A program made the translations under genes and the position numbers. Shown in pieces: positions 34,701 to 38,305 of a DNA stretch of 64,000 nucleotides. Within the stretch, counting starts at the first letter, position 1. The number at the start of each line of letters is the position of its first letter. Source of the DNA: Undaria pinnatifida (taxonomy: Eukaryota; Sar; Phaeophyceae; Laminariales; Alariaceae); contig JABAKD010000027.1 of the NCBI GenBank assembly GCA_012845835.1, positions 15,472,073-15,536,072 of the forward strand. Reading direction: 5' to 3'. A model generated the notes under the pieces. That model saw nothing but the letters and a program-made list of their open reading frames with translations, was not told the DNA's origin and did not search any database.

Positions 34701-36912
34701 GTCAGCCCGTGCTGTAGCAGGGGGGGACTGAACTGATTTTGCAAATGTAACGCTTGTAGCAGGGGGGGGCTGGGAATGGCTGCCAAGGTTATGAACCCCC
34801 GTTGGGTGACAGATGTTCACGCGTCCGATAGATCGCCGATCCCCACTTGATGGTCTAGATCTTTCAGGGAGATCTGTATTGTCGATGATAGCTCATATTG
34901 CCGGGTGGGAGCTGTACGATCTGCATAATCTAGCACATGTTTCTGGTGTTGGATCTGTACTCTACATACATAGATCTTGCTCAACATAAATCTCATAGCG
35001 GCAGCTGTAGGATCTATTGTAGATTATCTAGATGGTCTATATAGATAATCTAAACTACCTAGATTATCTAGATTATCTAGACTATCTAAATCGTGGTCTG
35101 TCAAAGGTGTGCATGGAGATGTTAGGAGACAGCACGTTCAACCCTTGACGAGACATCATTTCCCCCGTAATTTTCCTTGACTTGACACCAAACTGCCAGG
35201 TTTAGCATGAAAAACTCCATCCTACAGCCTTGCAGTGCACGTTTTCCCTTAAGGGGCCATGTCTCCTTATACGTTTGCTTTGGCCAGGGCTGTGAGTTGT
35301 CTGACTATACTCATGATAAGTCGCCGACTGCGTAGTTATTAGTTGGCTAGGTATGCTATACGTTACGGTTGTAATATCATATATAGCGGTTGTAATATAG
35401 TACATTACGGTTATATTATAGTACATTAGTACAGTTGGTTGCGCGCGGAAAATTGCTTACTTGTAATTCTGCGGTTTTGTGTCTGACTGCCCCGTTTGTG
35501 GTACGCCACGAGAAAAAATGGAGACAGCAGTATTCGTAAGAACGAAGCAAAATTTCACGGTACATAGAGTAGTAGACCCTCCCCGCTTCAAACTGCCGCG
35601 TCTTTCGTTTCGTTTGCTTGCTCGCTCGCTTTCTCGCTCGCTCGCCGTGAGGGTCGGTACGTGTCTGCTATTTTCGACCCCGGCACGTTTTGTTTTTTTA
35701 CAAGCGAATGCGACCTTCTAATGTTTCAGGGCTTTTCACGGCTCATGACCCGGCCCGTGGGTCGGGTCAGAAGGATTTCCATATTGTCCCGGGTGGAGTC
35801 GGGTCTGGTCAGGAGGTGTTCGAAATGTCACGGGTCGGTTCGGGTCGGGTCGGGTCGGGTCGGGTCGAGTCGGGTCGGGTCGGGCCAGGAGGTTTTCAAG
35901 TATTACACGTCGGGCCGGGTCACCCTGACCCGATCCGACCCGCGAGAAAATTCGACCCGTAAAAAGCCTTGATATTTTTTACCACGTAAAAAAACGGGGA
36001 CCCCTTTTTCGAGTAGCCAGAAGCGTAGGCCGACCAAAAACCAACGCACTCCGTTCACGACAGTTACATTTATTTATTTTTTGTCCTCCGGCGGATGGAG
36101 AAATGTAAAGCTTTTGCTCACCGCAATTGCACGTATTTTCATGTATCATAGTGTCAATTTAACTCAATTGTATTCGCAATCCAGTGCTAGCTGGCGTATC
36201 CTTCGGTTCCCGCGGTATCGACTTCGCGAGCTGTCTCTGCCGGTGGTCGTACGATAGTTACACATGTCTACTACGTTGCTGCGCGAGTTTTTTGCGACAA
36301 CTATACGATAGTATGCCAAATCCTCACAACGGCATCTTATGGCCAGTGTTTTTTTTAATCCTACTGTAAATTAAAGCTCGAGGTCTTGCTGGGATTGGAT
36401 TAAAGTGCACCCAACGACTTCGCACCGCTTTCGGCGATCGCCCGCGACGTTTTTTTCATCGTTTTTGTTGTTCACACATTAACTCATCATCGCCGTAATA
36501 AAGTCCGTGCTCGCAATACAGGTTCTAATCACTCTGAGGTGGACGAAATTATCAGGGGAACACACACACATTCCAAACGTGTTATCATGGCTGAAGCAAA
36601 GTCGTACATAAGCCAAGGAACAAAGCGTGAAATGAGAAGTCAGCGTAAGTAAGTATCAATCCCATACCGATGCAAACCTTTTTTAAGGATGTGTATAACC
36701 CACAACGTAACCCCGCAACAAACACCCCTCCTCTGGGTTTCCAGGACGGAGCCGCAGTGGGACTGCCGCCGCAGGACGACGCCTGCGAACTAGTACGGGA
36801 AGCGGCTAAAGCTAAGGGACAGCTTGGGATCGCCAACATTCGCCTAGCCGGAATTCAGTTGGCACCGGCACCGACGGATGAGGACATTGCGATAGCTGGC
36901 ATGGGTGCGTGA
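7267..36912 (+). CDS. P-class pentatricopeptide-repeat (PPR) protein, 17 exons
   Basis: Exons are 7267-7770, 9376-9572, 10560-10664, 11004-11222, 11932-12016, 13696-13991, 14920-15082, 16722-16907, 18797-18959, 20421-20587, 21003-21191, 23278-23421, 24565-24678, 25899-26090, 28263-28384, 34163-34259 and 36745-36912. All phases agree and yield 1036 residues. About 18 PPR motifs run from residue ~110 to ~990, most exactly 35 residues long with the usual TYN-start, W/xEA helix and GxxPD end. A polyserine stretch precedes them, and the last ~55 residues are not PPR. There is no DYW, E or SMR domain, so this is P-class. Family knowledge: such proteins bind single-stranded organellar RNA; targeting is not provable here. 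Low-complexity insertions interrupt two repeats (exons 6 and 14). The start codon and final exon are the least certain parts. Introns run from 339 to 5778 nt. Confidence 0.87.
8008..8182 (+). mobile_element. SINE-like family 1, 3' part in intron 1
   Basis: gctgaaccctatgcgcgata, gggaagacacctgtgaccac, ggcttgtccagaaggtctct and a gatgaaaaaat tail match the family. The head is missing. Confidence 0.8.
9090..9340 (+). repeat. ACA/ACC-rich simple repeat in intron 1
   Basis: Degenerate aac, cac and acc triplets up to the exon 2 acceptor region. ORFs through it are Asn/Thr artefacts. Confidence 0.92.
9376..9572 (+). CDS. PPR gene exon 2
   Basis: The acceptor is tctcaacag. The peptide continues exon 1 in phase 0 (EMK then [20 protein letters not shown]) and contains [14 protein letters not shown] and [12 protein letters not shown], both PPR helices. 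The donor is gagag before gtgtgg, phase 2. Confidence 0.85.
9580..9960 (+). repeat. GCTGTGGTGTTA-rich repeat in intron 2
   Basis: gtgctactgctgtag and ttgctgtggtgttac units, G/T-rich on the sense strand. Confidence 0.85.
10560..10664 (+). CDS. PPR gene exon 3
   Basis: The acceptor is tcggccag. The split codon gives Arg and leads into [19 protein letters not shown] and [14 protein letters not shown], a full PPR helix pair. The donor is tccag before gttcgt, phase 2; an upstream gcgag before gtccag is also in phase. The next exon fits the 10664 choice. Confidence 0.82.
10838..10972 (+). repeat. TTTCG pentamer repeat in intron 3
   Basis: ttcgtttcgtt units lead into the exon 4 acceptor and may act as its pyrimidine-rich tract. 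Confidence 0.93.
11004..11222 (+). CDS. PPR gene exon 4
   Basis: The acceptor is ccccaccgcag. The exon encodes [30 protein letters not shown], an Arg/Glu-rich helix and [12 protein letters not shown]. It ends ccag before gtaggg, phase 2. A decayed second copy of its 3' two thirds lies at 11396-11533. Confidence 0.85.
11396..11533 (+). repeat. Decayed copy of exon 4, 3' part
   Basis: The segment repeats the last ~137 nt of exon 4 at high identity (gaccggtgcgagcgaggga, ctggaggacgccaagac, gtgtacggcgccgt). The reading frame is still open through it, but the donor has changed from ccag-gtaggg to ccag-ttaggg, and I see no good acceptor, so it should not be spliced in. Telomere-like ttaggg runs occur at 11274-11330 and directly after the copy. 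Confidence 0.85.
11932..12016 (+). CDS. PPR gene exon 5
   Basis: The acceptor is caacccaaag. With the split Arg codon it gives [17 protein letters not shown] and [10 protein letters not shown], an ideal PPR junction of one repeat's helix A end, helix B and the next helix A. The donor is ttaaac before gtgaga, phase 0. Confidence 0.85.
13443..13632 (+). repeat. Two decayed copies of exon 6, 5' part
   Basis: 13443-13532 repeats the start of exon 6 (ggtatgcaaagaa, then degenerate gaaaacgccgtcaac and ggcgaaatga). 13551-13632 repeats it again from gcaagg with gggacgatgg, tttctgggcgaaac and atcgcaccaaacc. Each copy is preceded by a C-rich pyrimidine tract like that of the real acceptor. Stops and frameshifts break both. 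Confidence 0.85.
13696..13991 (+). CDS. PPR gene exon 6
   Basis: The acceptor is ctcgcaag behind a run of about 20 C. The exon encodes [19 protein letters not shown] and [19 protein letters not shown]. About 35 Ser/Lys-rich residues follow that interrupt the repeat, then [15 protein letters not shown] and PDVITYG. The donor is tacgg before gtgagg, phase 2. Two 5'-part copies precede it and two 3'-part copies follow. Confidence 0.87.
14033..14236 (+). repeat. GGTT-rich simple repeat in intron 6
   Basis: Degenerate tandem ggtt and gattgg units fill about 200 nt between exon 6 and the first copy of its 3' end. Confidence 0.95.
14244..14479 (+). repeat. Two copies of exon 6, 3' part
   Basis: 14244-14324 and about 14417-14479 each repeat the end of exon 6 up to the tacgg-gtga donor. 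The first reads [12 protein letters not shown] then STYG; the second reads [10 protein letters not shown] then VIAYG. Both frames are open and both donors intact. In the first copy an upstream aag acceptor would define an 81-nt, phase-2/phase-2 exon that could be included without frameshift. Confidence 0.85.
14611..14869 (+). mobile_element. GATCTA-rich inverted-repeat element, copy A
   Basis: The ends are inverted: cacacatcgaacagatcac at left, and at right the complement of gtgcacaagtcggacagatc. Inside are repeated gatctagatcat blocks and ggatctgt and tgtgctagatc motifs shared with copies at 34817-35112 and 41371-41622. There is no coding capacity, so it is a MITE-type element. A perfect target-site duplication was not seen. 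Confidence 0.7.
14920..15082 (+). CDS. PPR gene exon 7
   Basis: The acceptor is tggcgccag. It completes ITYG and continues [21 protein letters not shown], then [21 protein letters not shown] and GAWQQAEK. The donor is gaaaag before gtgttt, phase 0. Confidence 0.85.
15222..15436 (-). mobile_element. SINE-like family 1, partial copy
   Basis: Minus-strand copy with the conserved core ggacaagccgtggtcacag, ttatcgcgcatagggttcgg and gctcgtcgat. The tRNA-like head is missing. It is in the reverse orientation to the PPR transcript, inside intron 7. Confidence 0.75.
15691..16562 (+). repeat. Array of five decayed copies of exon 8, 5' edge
   Basis: Copies at about 15691-15748, 15822-15882, 16170-16235, 16370-16430 and 16519-16560 repeat the acceptor and first 40-50 nt of exon 8 (tgtagatgctgaccgaga, tgagcgaggtccacgg). 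Between them are ctactgcctac-type short repeats. All copies diverge or stop before the middle of exon 8; four keep or nearly keep the tag acceptor. Confidence 0.9.
16722..16907 (+). CDS. PPR gene exon 8
   Basis: The acceptor is ggcctactgtag. It begins [14 protein letters not shown] and continues [32 protein letters not shown] and [11 protein letters not shown]. The donor is cgaacgg before gtgagc, phase 0. This is the only complete version among many partial copies. Confidence 0.9.
17061..18362 (+). repeat. Array of about six copies of exon 8, 3' edge
   Basis: Copies near 17066-17102, 17996-18035, 18087-18116, 18165-18195, 18243-18275 and 18322-18362 repeat the end of exon 8 and the start of intron 8 (acggccgccatag, ggggcgtgcgaacgggtga). 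The last four form units of about 78 nt that also include intronic ggtatcccc and ggaaggcgttactgcc. Some keep an intact donor. Confidence 0.9.
17808..17833 (+). repeat. ATG/GAT trinucleotide microsatellite
   Basis: About nine gat units in intron 8. A 22-nt direct repeat (gaatatttggagtcatccct) lies nearby at 17557-17600. Confidence 0.9.
18487..18795 (+). repeat. TTGGC pentamer satellite
   Basis: Tandem ttggc and tggcg units run up to the acceptor ttgacag of exon 9, so the satellite forms the 3' end of intron 8 where the pyrimidine tract would be. Long ORFs in either direction across it are artefacts of the repeat. Confidence 0.95.
18797..18959 (+). CDS. PPR gene exon 9
   Basis: After ttgacag the phase-0 frame reads [20 protein letters not shown], then [20 protein letters not shown] and DLVATMKAS, two PPR helix pairs. 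The donor is gctagcg before gtatgt, phase 1. No methionine-started ORF covers it. Confidence 0.88.
18964..19560 (+). repeat. GGTGTT minisatellite
   Basis: About 600 nt of degenerate gttggt and ggtgtt units in intron 9, followed to about 19690 by gggttgggttgggt-type sequence. Confidence 0.95.
19955..20050 (+). repeat. Dispersed repeat family D, copy
   Basis: The block cagctgtgaggtcgag, gtcgaaagtcatctt, gtgatacttcgatcgcg recurs at about 8285-8410, 12250-12355, 33720-33800 and 62907-63015. The class is unknown. Confidence 0.65.
20070..20291 (-). mobile_element. hAT-like MITE with GGGTC repeats, copy 1
   Basis: The ends are cagggctgctcaagggtc and the complement of cagggcttttaacgggtc. The flanks are ctattttc and ctgttttc, a 7/8 match to an 8-bp target-site duplication, which with CAGGG ends is the hAT signature. 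The interior is repeated gacccgacccg. A related element in the other orientation lies at 35727-35971. It is non-coding and sits in intron 9. Confidence 0.75.
20421..20587 (+). CDS. PPR gene exon 10
   Basis: The acceptor is gctctcccag. Phase 1 completes Gly, then [34 protein letters not shown] and [15 protein letters not shown]. The donor is gaacgg before gtgaga, phase 0. Confidence 0.9.
20728..20788 (+). repeat. Decayed copy of exon 10, 3' part
   Basis: ggcgcgaaccgcgtggtg, ttcgttgcttcgctt and gcgaaggctgaac match the last ~55 nt of exon 10. The donor is lost. Purine-rich ggga tracts surround it (20586-20720 and 20800-20880). Confidence 0.9.
21003..21191 (+). CDS. PPR gene exon 11
   Basis: The acceptor is cccgctgcag. 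The frame reads [51 protein letters not shown] and CTAMIK. The donor is attaag before gtgggt, phase 0. Confidence 0.92.
21192..21500 (+). repeat. GGGA purine-strand simple repeat
   Basis: About 300 nt of gggaggga on the sense strand at the start of intron 11. Long reverse-strand ORFs here are proline/serine artefacts. Confidence 0.95.
21909..22698 (+). mobile_element. hAT-like element, longer relative
   Basis: The left end caaggctgtgagtcgg, with the following tttcacgactaataactag, matches the MITE at 23879. The right end is the complement of tacggctgtgagttgg. Its target-site duplication is not clear, so the limits are tentative. No transposase domain is recognisable in the 790 bp. Confidence 0.5.
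22961..23038 (+). repeat. Short direct repeat, two units
   Basis: gcggctcttaaaccgagtcc and gcgcatgatacgg occur twice in succession, about 33 nt apart. Confidence 0.9.
23278..23421 (+). CDS. PPR gene exon 12
   Basis: The acceptor is cttaacgtag. Phase 0 continues MIK to [19 protein letters not shown], then [19 protein letters not shown] and PDKVFE. The donor is ttcgag before gtgagt, a consensus donor. Confidence 0.9.
23457..23670 (+). repeat. GTTGAT-rich simple repeat in intron 12
   Basis: Degenerate gttgatgg and gttgatga units. The 256-codon reverse ORF across it is His/Pro/Thr-rich repeat translation. Confidence 0.95.
23879..24221 (+). mobile_element. hAT-like MITE with perfect 8-bp target-site duplication
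   Basis: The termini are tagagctgcgagtcgg and, inverted, tagaactgtgagccgg. They are flanked by identical gtgctacc at 23871-23878 and 24222-24229. The 343-bp element has no transposase and is a non-autonomous hAT type inserted in intron 12. Confidence 0.85.
24565..24678 (+). CDS. PPR gene exon 13
   Basis: The acceptor is gcgcctgcag after a long C run. The frame reads [21 protein letters not shown], with [17 protein letters not shown] at the end. The donor is ctggag before gtgggg, phase 0. Confidence 0.87.
24690..24950 (+). repeat. TGTTTGTT-rich simple repeat in intron 13
   Basis: G/T-rich degenerate repeat with tgtgtttgttg units; no coding. Confidence 0.9.
24953..24988 (+). repeat. Copy of exon 13, 3' edge
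   Basis: gctgacgtgttgctggag followed by cggggagactgctgctt matches the exon 13/intron 13 junction at 24664-24697, with the donor gt changed to gc. Confidence 0.85.
25111..25301 (+). mobile_element. Tc1/mariner-pogo-like MITE
   Basis: The left end gggatctcccaataaggcgg is inverted at the right end (complement of ggggtcccccagtaaggcgg). TA lies at 25109-25110 and 25302-25303. The internal ggcggtat and gcggtatct blocks are typical of these short elements. It lies in intron 13. Confidence 0.7.
25899..26090 (+). CDS. PPR gene exon 14 (GC donor)
   Basis: The acceptor is tttcctag. The frame reads [20 protein letters not shown], then an Asp/Gly-rich insertion ([15 protein letters not shown]), then [12 protein letters not shown]. 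The best junction is gcggag before gcaagt, a GC-AG intron with an otherwise ideal donor. It keeps phase 0 and joins DVFAE to ARTHYPG of exon 15. A GT donor at 25980 would remove the helix. Confidence 0.78.
26272..26345 (+). repeat. Decayed copy of exon 14, 3' part
   Basis: ggcggaaatggcg, ttgcggcgagcgctagacgt and gcgaaggcaa repeat the exon 14 end, and ttttctccag downstream also recurs. The donor position reads gcaatt. Confidence 0.9.
26419..26570 (+). repeat. Minisatellite of about 26 nt
   Basis: Around six units of the form tggcggccatctgtaac with variations, in intron 14. Confidence 0.85.
26585..26925 (+). mobile_element. SINE-like family 1, near-complete copy
   Basis: The element contains gtctcaccgagtgcatactc, agggactttttcatg, cgcgagagcatgagttggc and gctgaaccccatgcgcgat, then ttgtccagagggcgactgag and an A-rich tail. 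It is the same order as copies at 48050-48362 and 54226-54535. The box B region is degenerate. Confidence 0.8.
27136..27352 (-). mobile_element. SINE-like family 1, partial copy
   Basis: Minus-strand copy with ccctcggcgatcttgtggac and tcatttttatcgcgcacagg, lacking the head. It faces the copy at 26585 within the same intron, giving an inverted pair about 250 nt apart. Confidence 0.8.
28263..28384 (+). CDS. PPR gene exon 15
   Basis: The acceptor is cgtgtggcag. Phase 0 gives [26 protein letters not shown] and AARNLIAEM. The donor is gatgag before gtgaaa, phase 2. Confidence 0.87.
28738..28890 (+). repeat. Dispersed repeat with copies at 29925 and 33040
   Basis: cttgcacgagagcagcc, cgatttagacc, ctgaggtccacttctcggcg and tgcctcaccttgctcg recur at about 29925-30060 on the same strand. 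The last part recurs inverted at about 33040-33095. The class is unknown. Confidence 0.8.
29440..29680 (+). mobile_element. SINE-like family 2, copy 1
   Basis: A tRNA-like T-arm (cggggg-ttcgagt-cccgg) is followed by cgcttcc, T-rich tracts, and ctgatatattaatatt. The copy at 30360-30570 has the same order. No matching 5' acceptor strand exists, so it is not a tRNA gene. Confidence 0.6.
30360..30570 (+). mobile_element. SINE-like family 2, copy 2
   Basis: A possible box A (tggttagaacg) precedes box B ggttcgattcc. The 3' part (aatgcttccagtttt, acagggtacctgg, catattaatata) matches the copy at 29440-29680. Confidence 0.6.
30564..30828 (+). repeat. Tandem duplication of about 135 bp
   Basis: gttctcccttcggaggtgaa, gtgaaaagtgagcgta-like, and gtagaatggaacgaacggta blocks occur at 30570-30700 and again at 30707-30828, over 90% alike by eye. 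Confidence 0.9.
30912..30985 (+). repeat. TAG trinucleotide microsatellite
   Basis: tagtag and tagtgtag units in intron 15. Confidence 0.95.
31029..31433 (-). other. Unassigned minus-strand ORF
   Basis: A 134-codon open frame begins at a TTG and includes a Cys-rich piece ([16 protein letters not shown]). I do not recognise a family. It lies within the largest PPR intron (intron 15) and could be remnant transposon coding. Confidence 0.25.
31898..32282 (-). other. Unassigned minus-strand exon-like ORF
   Basis: An acceptor-like attattccacag on the minus strand precedes an open frame with an acidic/basic start ([19 protein letters not shown]), [11 protein letters not shown] and [20 protein letters not shown], ending in TGA. 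Composition resembles real protein, but no family is evident. An adjacent minus ORF at 32324-32635 does not join in phase. Confidence 0.3.
33553..33606 (+). repeat. Copy of exon 15, 3' part, 5.2 kb downstream
   Basis: tggaaggggccgatgccgcc, cggaactcatcacc and aagatgag repeat the end of exon 15, with an intact gt donor (gatgag before gtacgc). The frame of the copied peptide ([15 protein letters not shown]) is broken. Confidence 0.85.
34163..34259 (+). CDS. PPR gene exon 16
   Basis: The acceptor is tttaattcccag. The split codon gives Arg, then [20 protein letters not shown] and [12 protein letters not shown]. The donor is atcgag before gtgagg, phase 0. Confidence 0.85.
34697..34800 (+). repeat. 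Two decayed copies of exon 16, 3' edge
   Basis: gtagcagggggggactg near 34712 and gtagcagggggggg, ctgggaatggctgcc, aaggttatgaa near 34757 match gccgcagggggagactggg and the end of exon 16. Neither keeps a donor. Confidence 0.75.
34817..35112 (-). mobile_element. GATCTA-rich inverted-repeat element, copy B
   Basis: The outer ends are cacgcgtccgatagatc and, inverted, gcacacctttgacagacc. The inside has repeated gattatctagat units and tgtgctagat/ggatctgta blocks. It is the same family as 14611 and 41371. Confidence 0.65.
35285..35480 (+). mobile_element. Fragment of hAT-like element
   Basis: cagggctgtgagttgtctga and attagttggctaggtatg are shared with the complement of 38490-38634 and with 44330-44437. 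Only one terminus is seen. Confidence 0.5.
35727..35971 (+). mobile_element. hAT-like MITE with GGGTC repeats, copy 2
   Basis: cagggcttttcacgg at left and inverted caaggctttttacggg at right frame a core of about ten cgggt units. It is the same family as 20070-20291, in opposite orientation. The target-site duplication is weak (5/8). Confidence 0.65.
36745..36912 (+). CDS. PPR gene exon 17 (probable last exon)
   Basis: The acceptor is tctgggtttccag. Phase 0 reads [20 protein letters not shown], then [12 protein letters not shown] and [11 protein letters not shown], ending in TGA. The end is not PPR-like. A gtgcgt eight bases before the TGA (36905) could act as a donor to a further small exon. 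Confidence 0.75.
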   Translation, partial: DGAAVGLPPQDDACELVREAAKAKGQLGIANIRLAGIQLAPAPTDEDIAIAGMGA

Positions 36913-37005
36913 AAGGTGTCACTGCCATCAACACCCCCCACCGCCAACATCCTCACCAACACCACCGCCACCACCACTGCCACCACCGAATATATGTAAT
37001 ATGTC

Positions 37006-37133
37006 ATTTTAGTGGTTTGACGGACGGCAAAGTTCGAAGAAAATGGCTCTCCCCCAAAGATAAGGGACGCCTCGAGGTCGCCAACATACGCCTAGTAGAT
37101 GAGGGCGCGGCGATTCCTGGCGTGGACACGTGA
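37006..37133 (+). repeat. Divergent copy of exon 17 with stop
   Basis: It encodes LEVANIRLVDEGAAIPGVDT before TGA, aligned with the exon 17 end, and even the downstream cactgccac-aac sequence recurs. A ccaccaccat stretch separates the two. It may be part of the 3' UTR or simply duplicated DNA. Confidence 0.85.
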
Positions 37134-37302
37134 CCGACACCACTGCCACGAACATCACCACCACCATCAACACCACCACCACCACCACCACCATCAGACG
37201 CGTATTGTGATATGGGTGGCACAATTTGGCCAAAATAGTGCTGCCTGGCAGAGGTCGTCAACTGAGGAATTACTTCAAGTGCGCTGGAACATGGCATCCA
37301 GT

Positions 37303-37556
37303 GTGTGTTGCTACGTTGTTCGGTGTATACCTAGGCCGTGGCGTTGTTCGGTATATACCTAGGCCTTAGGGTTGTTCGGTATATACCTAGGCCATTGAGT
37401 TGTTCGGTATATACCTAGGCCATTGGGTTGTTCGGTATATACCTACTGTCGGCCATAGGGTTGTTCGGTTTATACCTAGGCCATTGGGTTGTTCGGTATA
37501 TACCTACTGTAGGCCATAGGGTTGTTCGGTATACACCTAGGTCATAGGGTTGTTCG
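37303..37556 (+). repeat. Tandem array of 27-31 nt units
   Basis: Eight or nine units of gttgttcggtatatacctag plus gccatagg; some carry an extra tactgtcg. No spacers, so it is not a CRISPR. Confidence 0.95.
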
Positions 37557-37650
37557 TCGAATTAAGTGCGCACTTTTTTTCTACAAAAGGTCTGGTTTTG
37601 GGGGAGGTATAGAGCATGTCAAGTTAGGCAAAATATGGTGCGCAACCCTA

Positions 37651-37877
37651 CCGGGCCACGGGTAACCTTCGCCACGCTGGGGTTTGCTGGATCGCTGTCA
37701 CCGTGCTGGGGTTTTTGCTGGGTCACCACCACCACGGGACCCTGTTGGGTTCATTGCCGCATTGACCGGGCCACGGGTAACCTTCGCCACGCTGGGGTTT
37801 GCTGGGCCGCTGTCACCGTGCTGGGGTTTTTGCTGAGTCACCACCACCACGGGACCCTGTTGGGTTCATTGCCGCTT
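37651..37877 (+). repeat. Tandem duplication of about 113 bp
   Basis: accgggccacgggtaacctt through gggttcattgccgc occurs twice, nearly identical. Confidence 0.95.
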
Positions 37878-38305
37878 TGAGTTTTCCTCTTCCAGGCGGT
37901 TTTCGCGCGGCTGTTGGCGGGCTTCTTCCGTGTCTCCGGTGTTACCTCGAAACGGCGCGTCTGGTGTTGCTATTGTATGGAACACTATTAATAATAAAAC
38001 CAGCTATTGTTGCAAGTGGGGCCCTCACGGTGTCGTTTGGTGTTGCTTTCTTGAAGTGGTGTCTCTGGCGTTGCTACCACATGGAACAATACCACCCCAG
38101 GTTTTGTTGCAGGGCCTGCTGCTGTTAGGCAGAGTGTGGTTCGCCTGGGCGGGCGCTTCTGTCGGATGGAGTGTGGTCACGCGCGCCGTCTGTTGCGTAG
38201 ATAGCGTAGTCCACGCGTTTATGTGTTGTTAGCTGCTCTGATAACAGCCCATCGTTCCCCCCCCCGATAGGCACAGCAAAGCAGGAAGCTGCCTCGTGTC
38301 AGATG

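Noticed and set aside
37303..37556. CRISPR-like array
   Set aside because: Units are contiguous without unique spacers, in a eukaryotic context.
38271..38305. 35-nt micro-exon between cccgatag and gtaagc
   Set aside because: It would fit phase after a donor at 36905, but there is no PPR content and no further exon to join. The stop at 36910-36912, repeated in the duplicate, is the simpler end.
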